Of a stretch of DNA of 64,000 nt, positions 11,058 to 23,800 are shown piece by piece (within the stretch, counting starts at the first letter, position 1; each line of letters starts with the position of its first letter). Position numbers and translations under genes: made by a program. Source of the DNA: Argopecten irradians (taxonomy: Eukaryota; Mollusca; Bivalvia; Pectinida; Pectinidae); the NCBI RefSeq assembly GCF_041381155.1, contig NC_091134.1:33919540-33983539 (forward strand), read 5' to 3'. The notes under the pieces are model-generated. The model was given only the letters and a program-made list of their open reading frames with translations, did no database searches and was not told the origin of the DNA.

Positions 11058-12801
11058 GTTTTCTAACCCGTGAGGAACTTTCTAACAATATGTTACAATT
11101 TTACTAAAATGCCTGGTTTTGTGAGGACGTAAGAGGGGGTTCCTAAGTTTGCTTTTCTTTTGGAAAGTCCAAAATATATCACCGCTAGCTGATGTTTTTT
11201 TCACGTTGTTTCACAAAAGTCCAACTTAAAATGCTGAAAATAAAATTGTGCCGTGTCCTTAATGTCTCCATTCCAAAAACTACCGTTGGCACTTGGAGAA
11301 ACAACTACATGATACTATCCATTCGACAATAAAAGAAACATCGACGTCTAATCAGAACTTCATGATATTGTTGATATTCCTCTGTGTGTTATGACAGATG
11401 TTGCATATTACAAAATAGTAAAGGAGCGAAACGTAACACTGAGATTGACTAATATCATGAAAACTTATGTGATATGTAATATCTTCTTTTTTATTCAACT
11501 GGGATAATACAATAACAAATTAAGAAGAAATAACGAAGAAAAATTAACTTATAGAAAATCATTCCAATAAATGAAAGAAACAGTTTATAGCAATAAATGC
11601 GTTTCGAATCATTTTGATGGTGAAATTTGAAATATTAATTATTAGTATGTCGTAAAATGTCATATTTTATTTCAGAAATGTGCGTTTTATTTTTGTTTTT
11701 TTCATAATTTATGAATAAAAAAGCATTAGCATATTCTATCTTATACAGGGCATATTAATATATATCAAAATAAGAAATTATTGGTTTTCCGCAACTGACC
11801 GGAAGAAATTGGTTTTTGATACAACAACATTGCGGGAGATTCACAGAAAAGTAAGAAATATGTGTTGAATTACAATGACTGTAAATACGTTGGCATTGTA
11901 TTTATTTATGGAATTCACGTCGTTTTCATAATTTCTGTCTTTCGTGTACATGCAGTTGTATGTATTTGATTTGCTTAGCTACAATCAGAACACGTGCCAG
12001 ATGGTTTTCTTTTTGGAAACTCGACCCACTGAATTCAATTCGCTTCGGATCCTTTCTTTATCACACTTTTGATAAAATATAAAATAAGTCGTTTATGTTG
12101 TTTATTTGATTTTGACTTTTGAACGCTCTCAACACTTCGATTTTTTAGACAATCAACAGGAAATACTTCAATTAATTTAGATAATAATTTTAAAGTTGCT
12201 TACCAGTGCGGAATAATCACGACGTTTCGGCCCTTAGGATAGGTGTTCTTTTCACTAAATGACTAACTTAGCCTGTGTTTCCTAGAAATTGTTACCTGAC
12301 TCTCTCTTTAAGTGTAAATGAAGTAATTCCGCCTATTGACCAGTCAATAGTTTGACTGTTGACCGGGGCGGAACGTTTGCATGCGTTTATTGTTGACATC
12401 ATAATTGATTGTTGACGTCATAAACACCAGCGCCGGACCGACCCAAATACCGGTATTCTTTTGGCGAAAGTCTCTCTCACCAGAAGCTCAGTGATAAGTA
12501 TAAGATCACAGTTCAGGTAACTAAACAGTTGTTTCATATGCCTTTTCAGTCAACAGTCAAAACTCTTTCCCTCAGTGTTGGGACCAACCCAATATGTTTC
12601 CCTCAGCCTCTGGCCTCAGGAAACAGATCATCGGGTTGGTCCCAACACCTCGGGAAAGAGTTTTGACTGTTGACTGAAAAGATATGAAACAACAGTATAC
12701 TATAGTGAGTTTTAAGTATTTTTCCCATATGACTTAATTATTTTCAGAAATATAGTTTTATATGTAAAATCTATGTTTTAAGTGTTCTTGTTTTTTCACA
12801 G
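11058..12801. promoter_or_regulatory. shared head-to-head promoter region of WDTC1 and TIPRL
   Basis: The two start codons face away from each other at 11057 (minus) and 12809 (plus). The part at 12300-12520 is richer in G+C than its surroundings. It contains a perfect cAMP-response palindrome TGACGTCA at 12413-12420 and a one-mismatch copy TGACATCA at 12394-12401. A probable TIPRL 5' UTR exon ends at 12516 (GTTCAG|GTAACT), and its intron ends in TTTTTTCACAG at 12801. A possible WDTC1 leader exon ends at ~12209 on minus (CACTG|GTAAGC), paired with a TTAG just before the WDTC1 ATG; this is weaker. No TATA box is obvious. Confidence 0.5.
12526..12695. repeat. foldback (long hairpin) element in the TIPRL leader intron
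   Basis: Two inverted arms of about 63-65 bp (12526-12590 and 12633-12695) pair almost perfectly: CATATG.CTTTTCAGTCAACAG / CTGTTGACTGAAAAGATATG and GTTGGGACCAACCC / GGGTTGGTCCCAAC. The 42-bp loop has its own small hairpin (GTTTCC / GGAAAC). It has no coding content. It fills most of the 285-bp intron (12517-12801) between the inferred 5' UTR exon and the first coding exon. It looks like a foldback-type MITE. Confidence 0.85.
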
Positions 12802-12808
12802 CTGAATC

Positions 12809-15800
12809 ATGATGACGGGAGGGAATAAGACTAGCGGGAAGACAAAAACAGAAAAGTTTCAATTTGGTCCATGGACTTTGACAGCAACTGAAAGTCATAT
12901 CCTAAAATCTGAAGGACCAGAGAGAGAAAAGTAAATATATAAGCATATACACTGAAACGATAAGTAATTTTTGTAATCGATTAATTGGTCACATATAATC
13001 AATTACTAATTGATTAATCACATGAATTGAAGGAAACTATATTGTCTCCACTACTAATCATGACAGAGCACATACCTTACATAATATAAGCCTACCAATA
13101 AACAAGAACAAATTTATTAGCAAAACAAACATATTTGATCCCAAATAAGCTCTGAATTCTGTCCCTTCATCATTTGGTATAACACCGTTTAAATCCATTC
13201 TGCTAAACCGCTGTTTTGATGTGACCTTCTCACATACAACTAAACAACCAAATCTGGATCGCCACAGAAGGACATGACCAAACTTTCGTCAATGAACATT
13301 TCCGTGATCGAAAAACTTAAAATTTTTACAACTCTTTATCTTCAATTAGAATATGAACAAAACCATTCTTTTGATACGATAAACACATGCAATTAGTAAT
13401 ATTTAAATATTTAATTATAAGACTACTGCTCCTCCCGCTCCCGAGTGTCCCGGCGATGATGAGACCTCCCTTATGTAACAACATGGAGCCAATCGTTAGT
13501 GAAAATTGGCGAACAACGTGTTGCAAGCTTTGTCATGACATTCACTTTTTCATTGATTAATGACTTTAACTTCCACTCACATTAGAGACATAATGCTTTG
13601 TTAAGTTCAAACGTGTACGCAAAGAGATGAAACTACAGTCAGAATGGCTTCCTCAGAATCCATGATTTGTAAACATGTTTAGCCATCTTACAATGCACTT
13701 GCTTTTCATGTTACAATTAACGATTAATAAAATCTTTAATCGATTATCAGCGATTAGTTTCATTTAAAGGCCTAGCAAAAACCCTGCATTTACATCTCAT
13801 CATTAGGAATGAGGCGCCCTGTGCTCTGATCATGATGAAGAGGAGTGATGTACATGTATTTTAGAATTGTTGAAAAATAATCTGAAATTTTCTTTTGTCA
13901 GTTAATAAAGGAAAAAATGTGTATCCAATTTGCATTGTAATTTATTTGATTTTGAATCTTGGCTTCTATATGATCAAGTTTTATCATTACATCAGTACAT
14001 GCATATGTATGTCATGATATAAGTTTATGGTAGTTTGGTTAAATGTTTTATTCATGTATGTTACATGTTCTACCTTGGTAACTTGGGTGTATTTATGATC
14101 ATTCTGGTGGTATATTGGATGGACATGTTACAGTGATAGCATATTCCTTAGTTGGCCACCACACATAAATCTTGCTGTAAATCACATCTTTACATGGACA
14201 GTGTCATAAATACATATTATGTCAATGTAAAATGAAAGCAGCAACAAAATTACAAAGCCTGTCATGGGCTAAACAGTTTTATTTAAACAGATAATATGTA
14301 ATGTCAAAACATCTTAACCAATCATCCACCGTAGTCCCTTAGCTAAGATCTGTTCAATACAATATTTTGAAATGAACTTATCCAAGTGTATAATAACATC
14401 TTTATGAAAAGTACAATAGTCAGATTAACTATCCTCACTTTGAAATTAATATGGTAATATGCCAGTTACCTTTGACTGTGTGATTGACTTGTTTACAGAT
14501 TTGAGAGCCAATTAGAACTACCACAGTTTCCTGAGATGGTATTTGCAAACAACATCCTGCGTCTGGAACACGCAGGAGAATTCGGAATAGAGTTCAACAC
14601 ATTAGATGCCCTAAAGATGGTCGACGCCCACCATGATCATCTTAAGGTGGCTGTTTCTGAAGCTTGGCAGGAAGCAAGGTTGGTGGTACCTCAGGTTGAC
14701 AAACAGAAATTACCATTAACCGAAGCATTCCATGTGCTTTATGAGTAATGGTTAAGCGTTCTTTGCTAGAGCAGTCAGCTACTTGAAGAAAAGAGAAATT
14801 GTTGTTCTTCAATATCTTATTTTATTCTGGTAAATAAATTGAAATTTGGATGATTTATGTAAAAAATATTAGGAATATCAAATTTTTTAAAATTCATTGG
14901 AACTAAACAATCAACTGCAAATGTCTTCAAATTTTCAGGTGTTACTGTATACTTACAAAATTCACCGTCTAATTGGCTTTCGATTGATCTAATTATGCAT
15001 GAAAGTGATATTCTATATCTATTGACTTTGTCAGAAAGATCAGGCTATATAGTCTGACAGAGTTATGTGCCCTGAGACTTTTCTGACCTTTTTCCTCCAT
15101 TGTATTGAGATATCATGCCTGTTTACAGAGCTGACAGTGAACATATAAAGGAGGTGATAAAGCCATTTGATTGGACGTACACAACTGAATATAAAGGCAC
15201 AGTGTTTGGTAACGATGGTTCACAACTGAAGGTATGTATACTCTAAATCTGCACCAATTGAATTTAATTTTTAAGTTATTGATTTGCCTTTGTAAATGTG
15301 TATGAAATACTCTAAATGTGTTAAACAGTTTATTAATCTTTTGAATTTAAAAGGTGGTCGGACACTATTGGGAAAATCATTTGAGAATTCATAATCACTA
15401 AATTGTTATAATACATACAACAATATGTCTTTCTTTTTAAGGTATCAGATACAACAGAAAGAATAGACATGGAGAAGTTGATGGTTAGAGAGAAAATAAT
15501 GTTTTATGCTGATATACTGTTGTTTGAGGATGAACTGGCAGATAACGGAACATCAATTTTAAATGTTAAAATTGTAAGTTCTTCTGGTTAAGATTTCTGA
15601 TTTTATATATTTTATAAAACTCATTCAGTACCATTGACATGTAGATAAAAAGTTGTCAGTTAGCTGTGTTCAATGGTGAAATGTTTAGAAAATAACTTAA
15701 TAATTATGTTTCTTATATTGTCTTTAAAAATGTTCAAATGTTGATCTCTAATATATGTAAATACATAAAATGATAACTTGGCTTCCTAGGCCTTCTAAGG

Positions 15801-18252
15801 AAATCATTCCAGCTTCCTTATAAGCTGCATCATCATTATATTAATTATTGATCAATATGTCTTGTTTTGGAAATACATGTACTTGTAATTAAAAACTTGC
15901 CTTTAATAGTTGTTGTTGTATAATGAGATTTGCAATCAACCTTTGTTAGTTTTAATGGTGACATGTCATTTCAGCTATTTCTAAGTTCTAAATAACTGAA
16001 GGTATAGTTCACCTAGAGTAAAATGGATGTGCCGACTGATCATTTTCAAGTTAGAATGTTTGGTGCGATTCATCCATGACATTATTATACTTCATTATAA
16101 TAACGATGATTGTATTTCTCATTCATTTGGACACACATATTTTGTATTATTGATATATTTAAGTTGTAATCTAATTTGATACCTAGCTAATCTCTTCAAT
16201 TTACACCTGTATAAAATATTTAAGTTGTAATCTACTTTAATACCTAATCTCTTCAATTTACATCAGTCTAAATTCAGTCAATCACTTTGATTTGAGTACA
16301 GCCTAAAAACTAAAACGTACACCATGCTTTTAACTATGTTGACACAGTACAGAGTTATCTGCCCTTGCAGGTAGTATTGATGGTGACATTATTATCCCTG
16401 AATAATGTACGTTGTACTCACAAGGAAATCAAACTTTTCCAATACCTACTCCTAAAGGAAAACAACTCTGTAGTATGCAGATTATCTGTTATATATACCG
16501 TATTTGACCTAATTATAAAGAGGACGCAGGGCTCGGGTAATTGGCGATGGGGGCGTCCTTATAAAGTTCATTATTTCTAATGTTATTTGAAACAGACAAT
16601 AGCCCAAAAGCTTGAAGCTAGACAGTCGCCACTTCAAAGGGAACTGCCGCAAGCTTTGAAACAGACTATAGGGATTTTCCCTGCGAAAATCCTTTGATGT
16701 TTTCTAGCACCTGGACCCTGTTGTCTAGACAGAATACTGCAGTGAAAGGGAACGTGAAGCTTTCAATCAGAGCCATGTTGATGTAGCTCCAGCAGTTTAT
16801 GAATGCGTACAATGTTAATATCGAGTGATCAGAAAGCAGTAACTCTAACAGTCATTATGGATGATATGGCCGACAACTACTACGAATGTGCCAGTCCAGG
16901 TCATTGACATTCAAACTATCTAATATCGGATATATATGTGGCTGTCATTTTATTCTGTTAATTGGATAGGAAATAAGATTCTAAAGAAAGGTAAGTATGT
17001 TGTTTATTGAAAAGATGATACAAGATAGCTGGACGGTGCAGCATTTTTTTTTTTTAAGGAAAAAAGGCAAGGGTGCCCTTATTAACGCAGGCGCCCTCTT
17101 TAGGTCAAATACGATATATTTCTGATTTGTAATATGATGTTTTATATTGACATGCCGACAAGTTTCTTTATCCTGTTGTAATGTTACATATTTACATTGA
17201 CAGCGTGTCATGCCGACAAGCTTCTTTATCCTGATGAGGTTGTTTATGAGAGTGGACAATGTAATGGTCAGGATCAACGATACACGACTTTATCACGAGG
17301 TAAACAATAAACTCCTTATACCACCATGATTTTCATTACATGTACATTTTGTATAAGTAATTTTATGCATCTTTGTAAGTGAAATCAAATTTCATGTCTG
17401 TATCTATTGAATGATTTTCTCTTCAAATGAAAGAAGACATTGTATTTAATGATGTCCAAATACTGGTTCTAAATTTGTTCCTTTGGTCCTTCTTTATCGT
17501 TAGTCTGGGTCATATGACAGAGCTTTAAGGCTTAATAAAACTTATATAAGGCAAATTTTTTTAAGAAGTTTTAATTTGAAATCAACTTCTGAATAATTAA
17601 GGAAATATGTGGTAGTACTATAGCTTGATATAAATTCTAATGCCTAATATCTATCTGGCCTTTACCCAGAAGTAGAGAAGAATGTCATTTTCTAACATTC
17701 AAAAGCGTATGTCAAGTTGAGGTCATTGATCCTAGCTCCTCTTAATCTGATTCTTACATTAATGTTTTTGTATTTTTAGGCAGAGAACAACTACATTTTG
17801 AGAGAATTCACAAGTAGAGATGATCATATTAAAGATATCAAGGTACAAGGGAAAATCTTTGTTTCATACTTGTTTTGCATATGTGACATGTTCTCAAATG
17901 TACTTCGTAGAATGTTAAACTATTTTAAACAAAAAATACTTCTGCACTTTTTTTTGGCATCATTATGTTGTAATTGAGGTGTTTCCCATTTAATAGATGA
18001 AAATAATTTCTGTGATATGTAAGTTGATTTTCAGTGCATATACCATAATGTCATGTTTCTACTTTCAGTTTAGTTGATCTACTTTCACATTGCATATACT
18101 TTATTCTACTTTCACTTTGCCAGGCTCCCCCACATGTGTTGACACAACCAAATGAAGTTCAGAAGTATCTCACCGTACGGAAAGAGGTATTCCAGAAATT
18201 AGAATTTCCAGCTGTGCCCAAAAACTCGAACTCTGTACCTCAGGAGACGTAG
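12809..18252 (+). CDS. TIPRL: TIPRL, TIP41-like regulator of PP2A-type phosphatases, complete
   Basis: Coding exons: 12809-12930, 14499-14678, 15129-15231, 15442-15573, 17204-17299, 17780-17842, 18124-18252 (TAG stop). All have GT-AG borders and phases sum to 825 bp, 274 residues; human TIPRL is 272. Two ATGs stand in tandem at 12809 and 12812; the first is taken. Family landmarks in order: [104 protein letters not shown] and the PNEVQKYL tail. TIP41-like proteins bind the catalytic subunits of PP2A, PP4 and PP6 in the cytosol and act in TOR and stress signalling. The gene is divergent from WDTC1. Intron 1 (1.57 kb) and intron 4 (1.63 kb) hold transposon relics. The 3' UTR end is not clear; an AATAAA at 20497-20502 is the last candidate before the convergent neighbour. 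Confidence 0.95.
12950..13790. repeat. decayed element in TIPRL intron 1, ends rich in AATCGATTA
   Basis: The left part (12965-13020) has TAATCGATTAATTGG and further TAATTGATTAATC motifs. The right part (13725-13786) has the inverted TTAATCGATTATCAGCGATTAG and ends GGCCTAGCAAAAACCCTG. The termini resemble each other only loosely, so the limits are approximate. The short minus-strand open stretch inside it does not look like a known transposase. Probably an old DNA transposon derivative. Confidence 0.35.
16150..16265. repeat. short direct duplication, about 60 bp, two copies
   Basis: ATATTTAAGTTGTAATCTA followed by ATACCTA and AATCTCTTCAATTTACA occurs twice in tandem, with small differences. 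It lies in TIPRL intron 4. Confidence 0.7.
16497..17114. mobile_element. MITE-like element with TACCGTATTTGACC termini, in TIPRL intron 4
   Basis: The left end reads TACCGTATTTGACCTAATTA followed by TAAAGAGGACGC. The right end, reverse-complemented, reads TATCGTATTTGACCTAAAGA followed by GGGCGC. The termini are flanked by TA. An inner hairpin (TATAAAGAGGACGC / GCGTCCTTATAAAG) sits just inside the left end. No transposase is visible. It shares its terminal sequence with the shorter elements at 28912 and 63725. Confidence 0.7.
17145..17203 (+). repeat. partial duplicate of TIPRL exon 5 start
   Basis: ATTGACATGCCGACAAG..TTCTTTATCCTG (17145-17176) is a copy of the region across the acceptor and first ~25 bases of exon 5, ATTGACAGCGTGTCATGCC (17196 onward), about 57 bp downstream. 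The copy has lost the AG acceptor (GACAT instead of GACAGCGTGTCAT) and gained a TAA in the exon frame. Confidence 0.75.
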
Positions 18253-19909
18253 CCAGTAAAAAGAATGTATGTGTTTTTGTTCTATAACTTGAGCTCCAGT
18301 CAAAGCAGTATATCTTACACACAAACACGTTTCAATTTTGGAGTAAAAAGTACATAATTTAGTAATGGCTTTCACTTTTGGATAATGAATTGTGATAGAA
18401 AGCAATAATTTGTGCATAAAGTGAGTTGAGCAATACTTGTAATTATGATGTTTCTAGAGTATTAACCTTGGAGAGTGACTTATCTTAACTGGCCAAATTA
18501 TTTTCAGAGACTGAAAATATTTTAAGTGTCTGTAGTTTTTGTGTGATTATGTCTATATGAATTTGAGTAAATTTATTAAATGTATGAAGATTACGAGTAA
18601 TTGCATGTGTCCAAATGGTTTTGAGTCACTAGATGTATGAAGATTGTGAGTGGTTAAATGATTTTGAGTGATTGGATGAATGAAGATTTGATTGGTTGTA
18701 TCTAAATCGTTTTGAGTGATTGGATACATGAAGATTTCGAGTGGTTGTATCCAAATCGTTTTGAGTGATTGGATACATGAAGATTTTGAGTGTCTGAATG
18801 ATTTTGAACATCATTTTGAATGATCTTTTTTTATCATGATAACAAGTCATCCACCTGACTTTTGAGTCGCTGAAAGTGTTAAGCTAAAATGTAACAAACT
18901 TCTCTGTGATATCGTCTTTGGTGGCAGCTGAATTTGGGTAGAAAACTCCAGGCTATAAAGATATATAGGACGTTGATAATTATTCCAGAGTATAAATAAT
19001 CAGAGAATGTATCAAGTGATCCTTCTGTCATTGGGGCTCTAGATCTGACCCTGTATTGGTACAACGTTTGTGTATGTAAAGCTAGGGTAATCCATACTTT
19101 ATACTGCCAATGCAGTCATACCGCACCACCTGCTTGCACTGTCGACATAACAACACCCATATTGTGACTAAGTTATCGAGAGTGTAGCGAGAGCGTTCCA
19201 GGGTTCACAATGTTATTGCGTCGGCATTAAAGGTTTTGTGCTGTGATTTCTGTCCCTCCAAATTACACTGTGTGTATGTAGATAATCAGGGTTAAAAATC
19301 TAGAGATCACACTACGTTTTTAACATATCTGCTGATAAATATGAAATTTTACATGAGTTCAGATTATGATTATGGAAAAGACTACCATATCTAGGTAATA
19401 TAATACAGGTACCTAGATTTGTGGTAAAATCATTAGGGATTAAACACAGCAGTAATTTACATGCACTGTAAATCCAGTGTGAACTTAATTAACACAAACT
19501 GGGTGCAGGCATCTGGTTTGAATATGTAATGCTTGATACTATGAATTAACGAGCTGTGAAATGATAAAGTTGATATTTTTGTTAAGATATTATTAAAGAA
19601 ATTGATTGATGAAAGATCAGACTTTACCTGTGGTACAACGTATTTAAAACTTCAATCATGTAATTCAATTCTACTAGAAAATATGTACAATTTTTTACTG
19701 AGCTCAATTTGATTAAAACCTGCTCTTCAATATGCTTACGTTATGAAGTGTATTGAGGAGCTATTATCAGATCGTACTCAAGCTATATATGAAATCATTT
19801 TGGTTTATGAAAATAAGTTATTGGTAGAGTAAACGTCTGGATTCATTTCTTTCTTAAAAAGTGATCAAATGTATGGATATGATTGAAAGATAGAACAAAA
19901 TATGTATAT
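18253..19909. other. TIPRL 3' UTR and downstream region
   Basis: No coding exon is seen. The stretch directly follows the TIPRL stop and may be its 3' UTR. At 18583-18800 there is a degenerate ~55-bp tandem repeat (ATACATGAAGATTT, GAGTGGTTGTATCC, AAATCGTTTTGAGTGATTGG). The rest is AT-rich single-copy-looking sequence. Confidence 0.5.
18583..18800. repeat. degenerate ~55-bp tandem repeat, about four copies
   Basis: Copies of ATGAAGATT..GAGTGGTTGTATCCAAATCGTTTTGAGTGATTGG follow each other, with the first copies more diverged than the last two. Located just after the TIPRL coding region, possibly within its 3' UTR. Confidence 0.75.
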
Positions 19910-20157
19910 TACTGTATAGTTGTAAAATTTTGCGAGTGTAAAATTTTGCGATTTACTGTTTGGAACGTATTCACTTGGGTTTATTTTCGCAAATTATTTT
20001 TGTAGCTTTTGAAATGAAAGAGTCATTCATATGACAGGCCAAATATGTAAAACCAATTATTTGATAAATTTCACACGGTATTAAATTTTGCAATTTTCGA
20101 TGGATCCGCGAATTAAGCGAAATTTAAACCCCCGCAACTATTACCGACTATACAGTA
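19910..20157. mobile_element. MITE with TACTGTATAGT termini
   Basis: The left end TTACTGTATAGTTGTAAAAT is matched in inverted form by ACTATACAGTAT at the right end. The inner parts TTTTGCG.. and CGAAATTTAAACCCCCGC also pair loosely. Length ~248 bp, no ORF. Typical of a small TA-inserting DNA transposon derivative. Confidence 0.65.
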
Positions 20158-20496
20158 TACTGACAAGTGCTAGCTACTAATTTAATTTATTTTTAATAAA
20201 TTTCAAATTATATCACCATATTCTAAATACCAGTATTTGTTGTTTTTGAAACGCAAAAAAATACACGGTATATAACTTTTACTACATAGACATTTCAATG
20301 TAAACTAGATGTAGAAGCAAAACCTGTCTTTGGTTATTTTTTCATCCATTATGATTCAGGCAAGAATTCTGGGATTTTAATTATTCTTGTCAGATGGTTG
20401 ATCATGAGAATAATTCAGTTGCATTATGATTTTAAAATGTGCTACTGATTTTTGACAGCTTGATTGTAATATCACTTCATATTTGCATATTTGATG

Positions 20497-20536
20497 AATA
20501 AAACATAAAAGACAACACAAAACTTATTGAAATTTT
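20497..20536. terminator. possible convergent polyadenylation signals
   Basis: AATAAA lies on plus at 20497-20502 (GATGAATAAAACAT). ATTTTATTGCAA at 20531-20542 gives AATAAA on minus. These could serve TIPRL (plus) and the convergent unnamed gene (minus), but both would imply long 3' UTRs, and a nearer minus-strand AATAAA exists at 23456-23461. Without transcripts this is a weak call. Confidence 0.25.
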
Positions 20537-20693
20537 ATTGCAAAAAGAATAAAAAGCATGAAAAAGAAACAGATGTAAGAAAAAAAGAATCATATTTTAC
20601 ATAAAATTTAATAGCCGAGGCAGAGACAATAGAAATTGAAGGCAGTTACAATAACATATAATCACATGCTTATAAACAATTACACTTATATAT

Positions 20694-20873
20694 AGTCAAA
20701 CCTCGTTAACTCAAACTCTGATGGACCATGGCAGAATTTTGAATAATAGTTAATGTATACAAATTAAATATACTTGAATATATAGTGAAAAAAATGCTCA
20801 GGACCAACAAAACTTTTCTTATATAACAAGGTCTTCAAGCTATACATATTCAAGTTAATGAGGTTCAACGGTA
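20694..20873. mobile_element. pogo/Tigger-like MITE
   Basis: The left terminus AGTCAAACCTCGTTAACTCA is matched in inverted form at the right (reverse complement ACCGTTGAACCTCATTAACT). The phrase 'CAAACCTCGTTAACTC' is typical of pogo-group termini. Flanked by TA on the left. About 180 bp without an ORF. Confidence 0.6.
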
Positions 20874-23800
20874 GTTCTACTATTGCAAAAGGCACTGAAT
20901 ACTGATACCAAATGGCAAACATCTCTTCATTCCCGCTATATTTACACCACTATTGTATAACAATACATATCTTAATACTTAATCTGTAGGATGAGATTCC
21001 ATAACCAGTTAGCTCAATTATGTTCAAATTAAATATCATTTTTTATGAAGAGATATAATATGTTTAGAAGTAAAATATGATGATTCACAAATCATGATAG
21101 AATTAAATTGTTGCACAATAAGACCCAACTGTCCGATATACATTGTAACAATAAATCAAAAACAATATGGTTTTCACATAGATATACAGTTTGTATACTG
21201 AAATTGCTGATTTTTACAAATACAAATGTACATAGGTATGTAAGGAAGTATAATAAAAATACAGAAAATATCAATTATTTAGTACAAAACTGTATTTCAA
21301 TCAATGAGGTTGCTTAAGACGGGTCTTATTATACATTTTGTAAAAGATTATAAGTCTCAACTTTAACAAACATGATTTAATTTATACATTTAAAAAACTT
21401 TCTGTATAAATATATGCCACACAGTTGGATAGAAATGTTTCTATAGTTATTGTTAAATATGAGAAAAAAGAACAAAGAACATTCACATACAAAAAGAAAT
21501 AAATGTATATCACAATTATCTGGATTAACAAAACATAATTTTCTAGATTTCCTAAAACATCATAGTAACAATTGCAACAACAATATATATCATCAAATCT
21601 TTATAAAAAACACTTTTGTTTGAAGAATTATAAACAAAGACTATTAAAATGCTGTTTAGCTAAACTGTTTAACTCTATCTATATCACAAAATTATCTCCC
21701 TTTATCAAAACTTTGGAAGGATTATATAGCACACTATATCAATAGTTTGGCTGTCTTGTTTAGAAAATATAGGTACATGTACTTGGTACCCATAATACAT
21801 AAAATAATGATATTCAGTAGAAATATAACTATTCTTGTATATTGAAGATAGTTTGTAGCTTGTGGTTATAAAAATATATATAAAAAGCATGAATATTATC
21901 TCCCTTTATCAGCTTTGGGAAGGCTGTTAAGAATAATTTATAATACCCTGAAACGCAAGAGTCAAGTCCTTTTAAAATAATTGGTCATATTTATGCATTC
22001 CAGATGTATATTTGTACTAATATTTGGCCTTGTTTGCCTTTTGGCTATTTTATACAAACTAAACATACAATTAATTTATCACAAAATTAATGAGACAGAA
22101 TTGGTTTTAGTGAGGAAATTAACGAGGCCAATTCCTCAACGTCTTAAATATGTGTATATTTACAATATTAGTAAAATTTATAAACCATCAATGTATGCAT
22201 GATGTAAAAATATTCCCATAATTCTACATTAACAAGCACAAGTTTTATAATAATTCTAACTGTATCATAAAACTGTTGTTGAAATTCTGCAACATAATGT
22301 ATTACAAAAAATAATTAGACTTACTGCCAGTGACAAGCAATACCTTGTGAGTAGTTAATACTGCTTTGCGGTACATCTCATTTTATATCAAATGTGTATG
22401 TGATATATGATCATCTGTGTTCTATATATAATATGATTAATGTATCTGTCTAAAAAATACAAACTGCTACAATCTGATCTGTCTGAGTTACTTCCCTTTA
22501 TTTCACTTGGTCAGCTTTGCTATAGTACAACCTACCTAACGTATAAAACATTATGAAGTTTCTGCTTTATCTTGAAAATTGAAAACTGAATTGATAAGGA
22601 AGTATTTTGTTTACTTAGTTTCAATCATATATGCTTCGCAAGTTTTTATGTACTGGAAAACAGAAAACCTAATTGATACTGTCAGTATCACAGAATCAGT
22701 TCTATGTAGTATATTGCATTACCTGTATATTTTAAACATGTTTCAACGACAAAAGCAAGTCTTGGAGCCTGGTCTTGTAGATCCATTCTGATATATCTTT
22801 ATTATTTTTTTTTTTTTTTTTATAATTTAAGAAATATTAATTTTCAGACTTTTTATTGTTATAACCTTTTGTTTCTTCATGAGGTTTAATGCAAAACATT
22901 GAGACTGATTATTGCTTAGAGGGGCTGAAGGGAAGGGAGATGGTAGGAAGGAGAAGTTTCAAGTCACGGAGGGGTCTGGAGAGGGCAGGATTAATGCTAT
23001 GGAGATGAAAAATTGGAAGAAAATGTCTGAGGTATAAGTGTATTTTAAGAAACATTACATGAAGGTTTTAACTTAATTAGGTCATTCTACCACCGACTTA
23101 ATAACAATTGTATCTTTGATGTGAGTTGAACCAATTCTCAAAATCTATCGGGTATTTGATTTTTGAAACTTTGTTAACTGTGCAAGTTTTAACATTTCAT
23201 GAGAGAATTTATAATCCTTTTAAATTAATCTCTATAATTTAAAAATGCCTGTACAACTAACAAGTCACATCAAACTTATAACAAAAGTGAAATCCTTTAA
23301 CATGTATGTTAGGATCATTCAACTGCAAGTTGAACTTTTGGCTTTTCTGCTCCATAAATGCTTACATTACCTATATAACCTATATTAGGATATTTTCAGC
23401 AGTATTTGGTATTTTTATACATGTAATACAAACTTGCAGACATTTATAAAACAACTTTATTTAACATGAAGATATGTAAATGATTCTCACCATGTGTGTA
23501 CAGGTACAAGTCTGGTTAAATATCACAGATATGCAATAATGAAATAAAAAGAGAATGTATTGATAAGATAAGCTGTTTCTATACATCAATATACCTATCA
23601 AACATAAGAATAGAAAATATTAAATAATACCATGTTTAACCTAAAAAAACATCCCAGTATTCTGTTACATCTTTAGTCTCATCCAGAGCTTTTCTTGTCC
23701 TATTTGTCTGGATTTAATTTTTGTTTCAATATTTTTTTTACGATGTCCATCTTATTATTGAAAAAAAATGTCTTGCTTTAGTTCCGAAAGTTCACGTTTT
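20874..23800. other. AT-rich intergenic or 3' UTR sequence
   Basis: No gene is supported. Short open stretches on both strands have low-complexity, AT-driven composition. A purine-rich tract with several GGGA/GGAGG runs lies at 22918-22992, and a T run at 22804-22821. The last few hundred bases before 23801 are probably the 3' UTR of the minus-strand gene; TTTATT at 23456-23461 gives an AATAAA on minus. Confidence 0.5.

Noticed and set aside
13326..13526. 66-codon minus frame in TIPRL intron 1 as a transposase remnant
   Set aside because: No transposase motif could be seen. Too short and too weak for a call.
16365..16580. 71-codon plus frame in TIPRL intron 4
   Set aside because: It runs from intron sequence into the left end of a MITE. 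No acceptor or donor links it to TIPRL, whose exons already account for the full protein length.
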